Notes: a model not told the origin generated them from the sequence alone. 28,404 nucleotides of DNA from Diatrype stigma (GCA_022225965.2 JAKJXP020000199.1:1-28404); one strand, 5' to 3'; counted from the first letter of the stretch, positions 1-10,910 are shown. Made by a program: numbers and translations.

Positions 1-9
1 TTAGTTTTT

Positions 10-55
<46 letters not shown>

Positions 56-99
56 CTCTTGGCCATACCCCCTTAATTTGTTTGACCCGCCTACTCACT

Positions 100-130
<31 letters not shown>
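1..130. repeat. Homopolymer T tract followed by CA dinucleotide repeat
   Basis: A run of 44 T covers 12-55, with more T before it. A CA microsatellite with one interruption covers about 106-130 and turns into TGTGTATATG. If the 196-843 exon is spliced, these repeats lie in its upstream intron; otherwise they lie in its promoter. A 44-base homopolymer at the edge could also be where an assembly is weak. Confidence 0.9.
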
Positions 131-195
131 TGTGTATATGCATTACGAAAAAGGAATTCATAGACTAAGAGTACCATGCTAACACTCCGGCCCAG

Positions 196-843
196 GTATC
201 GCTTCGCGTCCCCTCGATGCTCATCCGCCGCGATGCGGCCATGACCTCTTCTTCTTTCCCTCCTTCCTCCTCTTCTTCCTCTCCTCCATCCGGCCCAGCA
301 GCGCACGACTTTCCAAACGTCTACTCAGCCGCGGCCGCGGCCGCGACGACTACGACCACGACGGGGGGAGAAGAACCCCTGTCGCCATCTACCGCCGACA
401 TGAGTACCAATGCCAATGCCAACGCCAGTATCGACGCTGGCCCCGGCATGGGTATGGATATGGGCTACGCCGCAGCGACGAGCACGCTCCACCACCAGAA
501 CCAGCACCCGCACCAGTACCAGCAGTATCAGTATCAGCAGCAATATGGAATGGCGCAGCTGCAGCAGCAGTTGTTGCAGGAGCAACAACAGCAGAAGGCG
601 TACCTGGCGGAAGATCATAGTTATAACCATGGTCATTACATGAATAGCAGTGGAGGTGGAAGCATCGGTCATAATACCAATAATCGAACCGACGACCTGC
701 TGTTGGCAAAGGGGGCGGATGCTGCTGCTGCTGCTGCTGTGGGCCATGATGCCGGACAAAACCCGCAGCAGCAGCCATCGCAGCAACAACAACAACAGCA
801 ACATCAACAACAGTACGTTGCGCAGAAGTGGCTCACTGTTTAG
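196..843 (+). CDS. Probable terminal exon of a Ser/Ala/Gln-rich protein, 5' part outside the window
   Basis: I do not recognise a family. The frame is open from just after a stop at 166-168 to TAG at 841-843. The first ATG is at 217, but a good intron 3' end lies before it: a GCTAAC-like branch site at 178-183 and an AG at 194-195. The exon therefore probably starts at 196 in the same frame, and earlier exons lie off the left edge. The protein is low complexity: a Ser/Pro stretch, runs of Ala and Thr, Asn/Ala and Gly/Met repeats, His/Gln/Tyr-rich and Gln-rich segments, and a poly-Gln tail ending QKWLTV. Such composition is common in the disordered tails of fungal transcription factors and RNA-binding proteins, but no DNA- or RNA-binding domain is visible here. 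An alternative is a complete 208-residue protein starting at 217. The other two plus-strand frames and the antisense ORFs look like repeat shadows. Confidence 0.6.
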   Translation, partial: VSLRVPSMLIRRDAAMTSSSFPPSSSSSSPPSGPAAHDFPNVYSAAAAAATTTTTTGGEEPLSPSTADMSTNANANASIDAGPGMGMDMGYAAATSTLHHQNQHPHQYQQYQYQQQYGMAQLQQQLLQEQQQQKAYLAEDHSYNHGHYMNSSGGGSIGHNTNNRTDDLLLAKGADAAAAAAVGHDAGQNPQQQPSQQQQQQQHQQQYVAQKWLTV

Positions 844-1828
844 TCTGGGGTGGAGTGAGTGAGCGAGGGATTGAGCGAAGCGACGATCTACGTTCGGTAT
901 GCAGTTAGGGATTTGGTTTGATACGAAAAAGTCTTAGTATCAGCATCTACCTACCCAGGGGGGCTAATTCTTATCCTCTACTTTTGGTGTTTTCTCTTGG
1001 TATTTTTCCTTATATTCTGGGAAACGGGGCGGGGGATTGTTTTGCTTTTCTTCTTTTCTTTCGGCGATCTAGTACTAGAGCTTACTAGAGCTTCCGCTCT
1101 CACTCGTGTTCTTGCATAAAACCAAATTCAAGGGGGCGGATATCTGATCTCTGGGAGTTTTTATGGAAGGTTGGTTGGCTGGCTGGCTGGGCCTGGCCTC
1201 GAGAAAAGAAAAGGCTTATTAGAGCTCATGATCACGCGACAGATCACGGCGCATCATCGATCGGTTTCTAGAAAAACGGAAGGTAGCTGATTCGGGTAGG
1301 CAACCATGATTTTTGTTCTTTTTTTATTTCATTTGGGCAAGTAGGTTTCAGGAACTGGGAAGCGGTAGGCTGCGTTGGTGTGCGTTTCAGCGAGCACAAA
1401 AGTCCTTCAGGAAAGGATAATTTGTTTTTCTCTTCGGGACCATCCATTCATTCATCCCACCTACCCACTTGGACTTTTTAAGGAGGCTAGGTTGATAGCG
1501 TGGTTTTGTTTACCTTGCCGCGTAGGAGGAGCATGGCTGCTTAGCTTCATAACAGGGTTTGCAAATACTCGCAGAACGTGAACAACATGCTTAGCCGGTC
1601 TCTAGACACCTCGTGCACTTTCCTCGACAGGCCGTGCGTTTATGCTCCCCGAGATTGTTGCTATCGTGGAATCATAAACCAACAACCCTCACACCTTTGC
1701 TGAATCCGACCCGGACGCGAAGTGTTGGAGATGGCCTTCGGGGGCTTGGCGTTCGGATGTTGGCAATCGCAGGGCACGTCTTTTGTTGCGATAGGTCTCG
1801 CAATCGCTCTTCTGCTTGCTCTAGGTAC
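844..1828. other. Convergent 3' intergenic region, no gene seen
   Basis: This stretch lies between the stop of the left-edge gene and the stop of ADE13, so it should hold both 3' ends. I see a short GGCTGGCTGGCTGG-type repeat near 1174-1190 and a duplicated TACTAGAGCTT near 1073-1094. The 68-residue ORF at 1375-1581 has no recognisable family. The plus-strand ORF at 1613-2167 overlaps the ADE13 last exon as an antisense shadow. Confidence 0.7.
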
Positions 1829-3908
1829 CTAGACGTTAAGGCTGGCCGTGGCGGCGCTCTTGATGTAGTCGTCATAAGGCGCAAGCGCCTTGCTAACGGG
1901 TCCGTCAGGCCCGCAATACCTCTCCACGATTTGGCTGCTGCGTCCGGTATACAGCTCAGGCTTGAGCATCCCGTCCAGCTCGCCCCAAATCGGCTTGAAG
2001 AACTCGTTGGCCTTGATTCTCTCCACCAGGTCGTTCGGCTTTCCTTCCTGCTTGACGACGGCGCCGGCCTGGTGGCTCAAGACTCTGATTTCCTCGTGAG
2101 CCTGTTGTCTCGAGACGCCCTGGGCACACAGCCTCATGATGATCTCTTCTGTAATCATGAAGGGTAGCTTGCAAAAGGGTCTTAGCATCGTAGCCTTGAG
2201 TTACCAAATAAGATAAGAGGGGCGTTGCAACTCACCTCGGCTGCTACTCGACTAGCAATGACGGCTAGAAAGTACCCGTGATGTCAGCATATCACTTCCT
2301 GGACCTCGAGTAGTCTGGTCATGCACTTGCAAAGATGTCGTTCTTGCAGACCAGTTTGGAGACAAATCTTTGGCTTCGGGGCGATTGCATACCGGGATAA
2401 ACCACGAGACCATCGCTGATGTTGTCCTGTATATTCATTAGACGTGCCTGCTTCTAGAGGATGAATAAAATGAGCTTACAAGACCAATGCAAATTGCATC
2501 TGCTAGAAGGAACATTTCTGGAATGTCAATGCCTATGATGATATCAGTCCTGGGCTCCACTAGAGATGTACTTCAAGATGTGCTCACGGCGGATAGCTGA
2601 GTCGTCGAGTGTTCGCTCTGCCCACTGATCGCTGTGAGTCGCCGCGAAAGATGCCGGCTAGTCTAGTCAGCTCCCGTACATTCGAAGGTCGATAGTGAGA
2701 TTCTGTGCTTACCTTGCTCATCAATTCGCGAGACAAACTGTATACTCGCTCGGAGCGCATCTTGGCCAAATCAGCCAGAGCAACGACAACTTGGGGAAGT
2801 ACTATGTAATTACCGGGTTTCTCTTGTAGGCCATGGCACTGCTGCCAATCTGAGAAGCCTCAAAGGGTTCTTCAATTTCCTTCCAGTGCATGAGATGGCG
2901 GATATCGCCGGTGATCTTCTGGGCTGTGGATCCAAGTCCTGCCACGGCATTGGCGATAATGAGGTCGACTTTGCGGGTATAAGTCTGCGTGGAGACTTCG
3001 TAACAGCTTGGAAAGCCAAAGTTTTGACATAAAAGGTCGTTCAACTCATCACACTTTGAGGCATTACCCTCGAAGATGGAGACGAAGCTGGCTTGCGTCC
3101 CGGTGGTGCCTTGAGCGCCGCGGAACTTCAGCTCCTGGCGAACCTGCTCGATGGCATGGAGGTCGAGCGTGAGGTCTAAAACCCACTGCGCCGCTCTCTT
3201 TCCCACTGTGATAAGCTGGGCGGCTTGCAAGTGCGTATAAGCAAGCGTCGGCTCGCTCTTCCAACGGAGGGCAAAGGCAGAGAGGTTGGAGATAACCTTG
3301 GCGACCTTTTTACAAATCAAGTCCATGGCTTCCCGGACCAAGATAAGTTCGGTGTTATCGGTTACGAAACAGCTGGTCGCACCCAGATGAATAATGCCCG
3401 CGGCAGCAGGGGCAACGGCCCCAAAGGCGTGGACATGCTATCATAGCGTTCAGCATTCGTCAGTGTCATCATGCGTGAGAAGCTGCGTTCTTACCGCCAT
3501 GACATCCTAGTAGTGGTCTGGTTAGCAAGCAATTCTGACTTAAAAAGGGGGATGGGAGATGGGGATGTGGGGTGCGGAGGTAAGATGGTGATTCATGGTA
3601 AATTATCGCGATTTGAATCTTACATGTCGACGGCTCTGCTCCTCAACACGGGCAACCTCAAAATCCTCATCGGTGACGATAAGGTGAGCCCTCATCTGCT
3701 CCAAAGCCTCGTCGGTAATGGTCGCAATCCCAAGCGCCTTCTCGCTCTCGGCGAGACTTAGCCATAGTTTGCGCCAAGTTGAGTGACGAGATCGCTGGCT
3801 GAAGAGCTGGGACATGGCGGGGCTGCAGTAGCGAGTCGTAAGAGACGTCTGGTAAGAGTCGTACGGCGAAGCGCCGGTCGACTTGGACGCGGGTGTTGCG
3901 CTCGCCAT
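1829..3908 (-). CDS. ADE13: Adenylosuccinate lyase, nine exons
   Basis: The enzyme acts twice in purine synthesis, releasing fumarate from SAICAR and from adenylosuccinate. Exons on the minus strand, 5' to 3': 3908-3624, 3506-3495, 3437-2814, 2760-2713, 2657-2588, 2532-2480, 2426-2393, 2264-2236, 2167-1829. They join in frame to 497 residues, close to the roughly 480 of yeast Ade13. Family marks: HDVMAHVH (about 95-102), the AGIIHLGATS segment, THLQ (167-170) with the catalytic-type His, TGTTGTQASF, the superfamily loop GSSAMAYKRNP (297-307) with its catalytic Ser, ERTLDDSAIRR and PFMITEEIIM. The C-terminus SLNV resembles the yeast end. Introns are 49-130 nt with GTAAGT-like donors; the last has a GCTAAG branch site. 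Exon 2 is only 12 nt and encodes DVMA. The start at 3908 gives a short non-conserved leader before YDSYQTSLTTRY, as in relatives. The enzyme is cytosolic and works as a homotetramer in this family. Confidence 0.95.
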
Positions 3909-4681
3909 CTTGAAAAGCGACCTTGAGGTTTGGTCAATTGTAGTTGATTGCAGGTCAAACCAAGTCAGGTCAGCTCAGGTCAGTCAATTTCCTTTTAAAG
4001 GACCGTTTAAAGGTTCGAGACGACGGTAGGGCAGTTCTTTATGACCTCAAGTTATTCTGACTTATGACATACACGCACTAGGGAATTAAGGAATTGCTAA
4101 TTTTTTTTTTAGCAGCTGACATTGGCTCCGAAGCGCGGAGGTTATACCAGCTAATTCAGTTTGCCTGTTTAAGTAAGTCACCATAGTTAAAGCGTTAGAG
4201 CTACAGCTTATCGATAAGAAAAGAGGCAAAATGCCATCATCCATCATCGTTATAATTAGACTGGGAAACCTTGGAAACCTTGGAGAGGAAAGCAGAGAGG
4301 AAAGCAACGCATTCCTTGCGCAGATATGGCGCAAATCACTGGTGACCCAACTTGTTCGCCATACAGTGGCCCTTTAGTTAGGCCCCCCCCCGACAGTGCT
4401 CCCCTATCCGTGCCCTACCCATATAGCCATATGCTCAAGGGGGGTGTCGTAAAAGTATCGCCCACCAAACCATCAAGCCCTTTCGAAGCCACGATATAAT
4501 ATGATTAATGGCTGAGAGACCAGTCGATGGGTGTAGGTGAAAGAACCGAATGAAAGCAACCAACCCAGACCTAGTCCTTACAGAACGCCCCCGCAAACAC
4601 CGTCCCCCCTTTCATCATTTCATCTTGCCCGTTTATACTCCCCTTGCGCAACGGATATTCTCACCCGACCGCTGTTACCCA
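3909..4681. other. ADE13 upstream region and 3' end of the small membrane protein gene
   Basis: No gene is recognised. The region should contain the ADE13 promoter near 3909-4300. It holds a short TCAGGTCAG-type direct repeat near 3965-3985, a T-run at about 4101-4110, a 12-bp GATA-type palindrome at 4207-4218, short direct repeats (CTTGGAAAC and GGAAAGCA types) near 4262-4306, and a C-run near 4382-4391. Confidence 0.6.
4207..4218. promoter_or_regulatory. Palindromic double GATA site
   Basis: CTTATCGATAAG is a perfect 12-bp palindrome with two inverted GATA cores, about 300 bp upstream of the ADE13 start. GATA-type zinc-finger factors (AreA/NIT2, SreA and others) bind such cores in fungi. 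The site is short enough to occur by chance, so a regulatory role is only inferred. Confidence 0.3.
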
Positions 4682-5132
4682 CTACTGCTGTCTCTTCTTG
4701 ATCTTCTTCCTCTGCTGGTCCGCCCCGGTAGTGGTAGGAGTCGCGCCCTCCGATGATCCGCCGCCAGCCATTCTCCAAGCTTTGACCACCCAGCTCTGGG
4801 TGCTGTCGACGTAGTTCTCCTGCTGGATGTGCTTGACGCCGACGCGCATGCCGTCCTTGGTGAAGACCATGTTGTGGCGCGCCAGCCGCTGCTCGGTGCT
4901 GCTCCGTATCTTGACCACGCTCACGTAGATCTGGTAGCCGACGAAGGCCAGGCCGGCCACGAAGATGAGCGCGATCACGAGGGGGATGAGCTGTCTGTTT
5001 GGTTTGGTTCGCTTTGCTTTGCTTTGCTTTGCTTCGGGAATAATGGATGCTCGTATAAGTGGAGGCACGCAGAACTTACCTTGCGCTGGAGGCCTTGACC
5101 TCGACTTTTGGTGGTGACCTGCCCCAGGCCAT
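4682..5132 (-). CDS. Small single-pass membrane protein, 121 residues, two exons
   Basis: Exons are 5132-5080 and 4994-4682, joined through an 85-nt intron with a GTAAGT donor and CAG acceptor that splits an Arg codon. The product starts MAWGRSPPKVEVKASSAR, then has one hydrophobic segment at about residues 20-45 (QLIPLVIALIFVAGLAFVGY), a short charged linker, and a soluble part with GMRVGVKHIQQENYVDST and SWVVKAW. It ends in a Gly/Ser/Thr-rich and then strongly basic tail (KKIKKRQQ). The internal part reads like a conserved protein and matches my memory of an uncharacterised filamentous-fungal family, but I cannot name a function. It is probably an organelle or ER membrane protein; no cleavable signal peptide is evident. 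Unspliced, the frame continues upstream to an ATG at 5068, but the two-exon model gives the better N-terminus. The intron carries a GCTTT pentamer repeat. Confidence 0.85.
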
Positions 5133-6190
5133 TTTCCCTCACTTCCAAGGCGATGTTAAGTAGGTAGGTAGGTAGGGAGGTAGGTATATATCAAGGCTTT
5201 ATATATGCTAGCCTGCTGGTTCAGATACGAGGACGATGTTGCATGAGACAAGTTGTGAAGGCGGGCTCAACCACGAATGCGCTCTTTCCACGTGGAAGTA
5301 ATTGTTTGTCACTGGGCTAACTAGGGATTTACAGAGAGGGAATGAAGGGATAGACTGATCAATATTGCTAGTAATGATAGTAGTGGTAGTAGTAAGGAAG
5401 TAACGTAACTAGTAGCACCTTAGGAACAGTTAGAAGGGGAATATCATTTATACTGGCATTTATACTGTAAGAAAACCACAGGGGCACAGCAGCGGAATGA
5501 ATGATGATGAAGCTTTCGCTCCCTCTCTTCAGCTACGCAGGTAAGGCAGGTAACTAATACCTATAGGTATGGAACTACCAAGTGAGCAGTAACATCTTGT
5601 CACACCTGAAGGTGGGGGATTGGGGGATTCGGTATCTTGCCGAGTATCCGTGACGAGCTCGCAGCTTACTACCTATGTATGCACCTACTTACCTGGTAAA
5701 TTACTGACGGTACAAAGCATACTACCAAGTCAGGTAATCTCATTTCTTTTCCCCTCCACTGGATTTGTATGTCGGTAACGTCAGACAAGAAGTACAAATT
5801 GGTAGAAAATGGAGCAATGAAGACTGCCCAAAGGAGACAGCTGTTTACCTTATACGCCAAGACATGTAGGAATTGGCCATCTTTGACCTACGAAGCTGGC
5901 AAGATAGGGAGTCTGAATATGTAACCACATTGATCAAATAACAGCTGTCTTATATATAAGAGGAATCAAATCAGTAATGCAGGGTCCTGGCTAATGAAGA
6001 CCTCGAGCTGCTAACTATGACCAAGTGTAGCTAAGCTGGGTGGCTGGGTGCTCAACGGGAGCCCGGCAAGGCCAGCGGCCGCCATGAGCTTCAGCTGAAC
6101 CAGGGATGGAATGAGGGGCACTGTTGGACAGGCAGACAGCCCTGAGGGCAGAGGTAACAAGGGTAACAAACGGGTAATACCGCTAACCAT

Positions 6191-6233
6191 GTATGTATGA
6201 AGTATTTAACTAACAATTTTTGAATGTCCTTAG
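6191..6233 (+). other. Intron-like element outside any recognised gene
   Basis: This 43-nt stretch has a GTATGT donor, an internal TTTAACTAAC branch-like site and a TTAG acceptor in the spacing of a short fungal intron. No coding exon is visible on either side. It may belong to a SEC24 5' leader, an unannotated noncoding transcript, or be chance. Confidence 0.3.
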
Positions 6234-6490
6234 CCTGGCCTGGCTGAACTTATAAATATGACGTGAACCGAACGAACTGAGCTGGCACACCAGCCACAGC
6301 CACAGCAGCATAAACAATTATTTTGTCTTACCAGCTTAGGTAAGGAGTTATGCCAATGCAATGCACATCAAGACCCTGGCCAGCCAGCTGCCAGCCTGGG
6401 AGATAATGCAATCGCAATGCACAGCTCAAGTCGATGCGGCTAAGTTAATCAACCCACTCTTACTTGCCTAAGGTAACCAGTCACTGCCAG

Positions 6491-6537
6491 CGCCCAGTGG
6501 CCAGCGCCCAGTGCCCAGTGCCCAGTGCCCAATGCCC
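6491..6537. repeat. CCCAGTG heptamer tandem array
   Basis: Imperfect tandem copies of CCCAGTG, with CAGCG variants, form a compact array in the SEC24 upstream region. It looks like a local slippage expansion. Confidence 0.7.
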
Positions 6538-6907
6538 GCCAACCAAAGACGCAAGCCACTTTTCGTCGAATCAGCGTCATCAGCGATTTCCAAACCCGAC
6601 CCGACCGGTTCATTGTTGGATTTTATTATATTATAACTCGTAACGACCATAGCTTAAACAGGCCTCTCAAGATGCTATTCAGTTGAGGAAGCAATTGAAT
6701 TGAGGATTTTCTTCATATCTTAGAATTTATATCAACGGTATGCCATTCTGGTGATTCTTTGTGGTTTCCAGCCCATCAGTTCGGCCTTGCCAGAAACGTG
6801 GCACGTCTGTTTAACGTCTAACCTAATCCTCCGCCATCTCAGACCGAATCGTGGCCACAAGTGGAAACTAGCCGGACGCCTTTGATAGCTACATCAACGT
6901 CCGACAT

Positions 6908-7052
6908 ACCACATACCGCATACCGCATCCGCATACCGCATCCGCATAACACATACCACAACCTGCAAGACCACAACCGACTACGGGATTCAACGACGAT
7001 TAATCAGTAGCCACCGCCACCGCCATCGCCGTCGCCATCGCCATCGCCATCT
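6908..7052. repeat. Short tandem repeats in the SEC24 5' leader region
   Basis: GCATACCGCATCC-type units lie at about 6908-6960, and CGCCAC/CGCCAT hexamers at about 7009-7052, within 80-225 bp upstream of the SEC24 start. A pyrimidine-rich TTTACAG near 7097-7103 could end a leader intron, but no matching donor is certain. Confidence 0.65.
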
Positions 7053-7131
7053 ATAGCCACGTTCGCCATAGCATCCCTCTTTACTAGCCTCACTTGTTTA
7101 CAGGAGCAATTCAGCCAGCGATTGCGCCAAC

Positions 7132-10100
7132 ATGGCTGCTCCTCCGCCCAATGATGGCTACGGTCAATATCCCCCACAAGCATACGGCCAGGATCCTGCC
7201 TACCAGAGCCAAGTCCCTCCGGGTTATGAGGGCCAGGCAACCCCGACACCGCCGCCTCAGGCCATCCCCGGCCAGCCTGGCCTTGACCACGGCAAGAAGA
7301 AGAAGCGAGGCTATGCGACCGAGGCCTTCGCTCTCGGCAGCGGCGCAAACTCCGCTGCTACCCCGGGACCCCCGGGACCTGGCGCCGTTCCGCAGCCCGG
7401 TATAGCTCAAGCTGCAACTTACGGAGGTTACCCTGGCCAAGAGTTCCAAGGAGGCTATGCCTCTCCTGCCCCAGCCGCCGTCCCTTACGGCGCTCCTGGT
7501 GTGCCCCAACCGGCAGTGGGTGGCTATCAGGCTCCCGATCCCTACTACCAACCGGGCCTTGCCCAGCAGTCGCAGGGTGTGGCCGGCATCACCGCTGGTA
7601 TGGGAGGCTTGAACGTCGGCGGTGTGCCGCCCGCAGCACAGCAAACTCCGCAGCAGCAAGCACGTCTGGCGTTGAACCAGCTCTATCCCACCGACCTGAC
7701 GCAGCAGCCGTTCAACGTTTCCGAGCTTGACCTCCCGCCACCCCCTTGTATTCTACCACCCAATGTAAGTTATGTCCTGAACAAACTCCTTCGGATCCAA
7801 GACTGATCGCAAGCTATCAGGCCAGCGTTACGCAGTCTCCCGATGCCAACTGCCCGCCCAAGTACATCCGATCCACGCTCAACGCTGTCCCCACCACGCA
7901 CTCCTTGCTCAAGAAGTCGAAGCTACCTTTTGCCCTCGTCATCCAGCCCTACGCTGCGCTTCACGACGACCAGGACAATGTACCAGTGGTTCAAGACCAA
8001 GTCATTGCCAGATGTCGGAGATGTAGATCATATATCAACCCTTACGTCATCTTCCTAGACCAAGGTCACCGATGGAGATGCAACATGTGCAACCTGACCA
8101 ACGATGTCCCGCAAGCATTCGACTGGGATGCCGCAGCTCAGAAGAGCGTCAACCGGTGGGACCGATACGAGCTGAACCACTCCGTGGTGGAATTCGTCGC
8201 GCCTCAGGAGTATATGGTGCGCCCGCCTCAGCCCCTGGTCTACTTGTTCCTCTTCGACGTGAGCTATGCCGCTGTATCGACCGGCCTTCTTGCCACGAGC
8301 GCTCGAACCATTCTGGACAGTCTCAACAGGATACCGAATGCGGATCGCCGGACTCGCCTTGGCTTCATCGCAGTCGATTCTAGCCTACACTACTTCTCCG
8401 TTCCTAAGGATTCGGAGGATGCCGAGACCAGCATGCTGGTGGTCAGCGATCTGGACGAGCCGTTTTTGCCTGTCCCGCAAGACCTCCTGGTTCCTCTGAC
8501 GGAGAGCCGCAACAGTATCGAGCACTTCTTGACGAAGCTGCCGGACATGTTCCAGAACAACCAGAACAACGGCTCATGTATGGGCTCGGCCCTCAAGGCA
8601 GGCCACAAGCTCATCTCGCCATTGGGTGGTAAGATGGTGGTGCTGAGCGCCTCTTTGCCGAACCTCGGCGTTGGCAAGCTCGACATGCGCGAGGACAAGA
8701 AGCTACTAGGCACTTCTAAGGAAAGTGGCTTACTCCAGACCCAAAACAGCTTCTATAAGTCGTTCGCTGTGGAATGTTCGAAAAACCAGGTCTCCATCGA
8801 TATGTTCCTCTTCTCCTCTCAGTACCAGGACGTCGCCTCCCTAAGCAACCTACCCCGGTACACTGGTGGCCAAACCTGGTTCTACCCTGGTTGGAACGCG
8901 GGCCGGGCTGAAGACGCCATCAAGTTTGCGTCCGAGTTCAGCGACTTCTTGTCCTCCGAGATTGGTTTGGAGGCAGTCTTGAGAGTCCGCGCGACGACTG
9001 GCTTGCGCATGAGCACGTTCTATGGCAACTTCTTCAACCGATCATCCGATCTCTGCGCCTTCCCAGCATTCCCCCGCGATCAGTGCTACGTGGTAGAGGT
9101 GGCTATCGACGAGACCATACAGAAGAACTTTGTCTGCCTGCAGGCTGGTGTATTGTATACGACATGCAATGGTGAACGGCGCATTCGTGTCATGACCCTG
9201 GCCATCCCCACGACGACCAACATCGCGGATGTATACGCCTCGGCTGACCAATGCGCCATCACGACATACTTCAGTCATAAAGCGGTCGAAAGAGCGCTCA
9301 GCAGTGGTCTGGACGCTGCCCGTGACGCGCTGCAAAGCAAGCTCACCGAGCTTCTCCAAACCTTCAAGAAGGAACTCGCGGGTGGAAGCATGGGCGGCGG
9401 CGGTCTCCAATTTCCCGCAAACCTGCGTGGTCTGCCAGTGCTCTTCCTGGGTTTGATCAAGAACGTCGGATTGCGGAAATCAGCCCAGATCCCCTCGGAT
9501 CTGAGATCGGCCGCACTATGCCTACTTTCTACGCTACCTCTGCCACTCTTGATGCAGTACATCTACCCTAGACTGTATTCGCTGCACGACATGCCCGACA
9601 ACGCTGGAGTGTTCGACGAGGCTACGGGCCAGATTCTTCTCCCGCCTCCGTTGAACCTTTCTTCTGAGCGGCTTGTATCCTACGGTCTATATCTAATTGA
9701 TGATGGACAGACCCAGTTCCTGTGGATTGGAAGGGATGCCGTGCCTCAGTTGCTTATGGACGTCTTTGGTGTGTCAGACCGCACGCAGCTACGCGTAGGC
9801 AAGGGTTCCATTCCAGAGCTAGACAACGACTTCAACGAGCGCGTCAGAGCCGTCATCCAGAAGAGCAGAGATCATCTAGCCAAGGGCGTGGGGAGCGTGA
9901 CTGTCCCTCATCTTTACATCGTCCGGGAAGACGGCGAACCTAGCCTGAAGCTCTGGGCGCAAACACTTCTTGTTGAGGATAGAGCCGACCAGGGCATGAG
10001 CTTCGGACAGTGGATGGGTGTTATGAGAGAAAAGGTTAGTTGATACCTGCCTGCCTGCCAGCAAGCCAGCCCGCCCGGGCTTATGCTGCTTTGTGGTGAA

Positions 10101-10139
10101 CCCCTTTTACTGACAATGTTCCTGCAGGTCATGCAATAA
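7132..10139 (+). CDS. SEC24: COPII coat protein Sec24, three exons
   Basis: Sec24 is the cargo-binding subunit of the inner COPII coat; it pairs with Sec23 on ER exit sites. Exons are 7132-7764, 7821-10034 and 10128-10139, joining to 952 residues. The introns are 56 nt (GTAAGT, CAG) and 93 nt (GTTAGT, a CTGAC branch site, CTGCAG). Residues 1-200 are Pro/Gln/Gly/Tyr-rich and disordered, with the basic [12 protein letters not shown] segment typical of the family. A zinc-binding CxxC-x18-CxxC follows (Cys276, 279, 298, 301), then the trunk domain starting near [17 protein letters not shown], a beta-sandwich and helical part, and a C-terminal gelsolin-like domain ([18 protein letters not shown]). 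The third exon adds only VMQ and the stop; without that splice the protein would end VS. An AATAAA overlaps the stop codon (10135-10140). The length fits fungal Sec24 proteins; paralogues Sfb2/Sfb3 are less likely given the N-terminal features. Confidence 0.95.
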
Positions 10140-10910
10140 AATGATGATGATTATGACTAATTGGATTGGTTGAGCGGAGATACCCGTGCACCGTCCGTCG
10201 GGCAACCTATGGGGAGGCGAGCATTGCAAAGAAAAGGAAGAGAAATGGAGATATGCCGGTGTTGTACATGAGCATTCGGGGCCTAACCAGCCCGCTGGAG
10301 AGAGATAGATGTGTCGTGTCGTGTAGGCCTGGAGGGAAGGGGGGTTTCTCCTGGGATGGCATGTTGCTTGCAGAGGAACTCCAGCAGGCCTTTCACCTTT
10401 CACCGCCGAGTGCTGATGCTGGTTCCCTATCTATCTAGTAGTAAGAAGGAGAACCTCTGTGCCTGGCCTACCTGTCATTGTCAGGCAGGTCATAAGGTGG
10501 TGGATCAAGCAAGCAATAGATAGGTCAGTCGCCCAGTTTACCGACCAACCGGCCAACCACCCAACTGCACGCAGGATTTGATAATGGATGTTCGAGTAGA
10601 AGGAGATGAAGGCACACAAAAGAATATAAGAATTATGTAACCGCCTCACACGGCAACGCCGTCTTTCTATCTGGCCTATAACCACATCATGTTCGTGCTT
10701 CGCATATATATACTTGCTCTTGTAATAATGGTATGACGTTTCGAGTGTTTCCAATGACGAGTGAGTTCAACAGGCATGGATGTCGTCGATATCGTGGTAG
10801 CTTACCTACAAACGCAAGGAAGAATTCAAGCAGCTGGTCTAACGGACTTTGCCTACATAGTAGGTAGGCACTTCCAACCACCTTCTATTAAAAGCAGATT
10901 CTCCAAGCCA

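Larger units (their letters stand above)
5133..7131. other. Two-kilobase region between divergent genes, no recognised gene
   Basis: This separates the small membrane protein gene (minus) and SEC24 (plus), so it contains both promoters. It holds TAGGTAGG repeats at about 5158-5188, a CCCAGTG heptamer array at about 6491-6537, GCATACCGCATCC-type repeats at about 6908-6960 and a CGCCAT hexamer array at about 7009-7052. An intron-like element lies at 6191-6233. The short ORFs at 5669-5860 and 6468-6650 (minus) show no family features and are probably chance. Confidence 0.6.

Noticed and set aside
325..810. Antisense ORFs opposite the Gln-rich exon (Leu/Ala/Ser-rich products)
   Set aside because: They are translations of CAG/GCC-type repeats on the other strand, with no independent coding signal.
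7111..7659. 182-residue minus-strand ORF over SEC24 exon 1
   Set aside because: It is a shadow of the Pro/Gln/Gly-rich Sec24 N-terminus; no family and no splice context.
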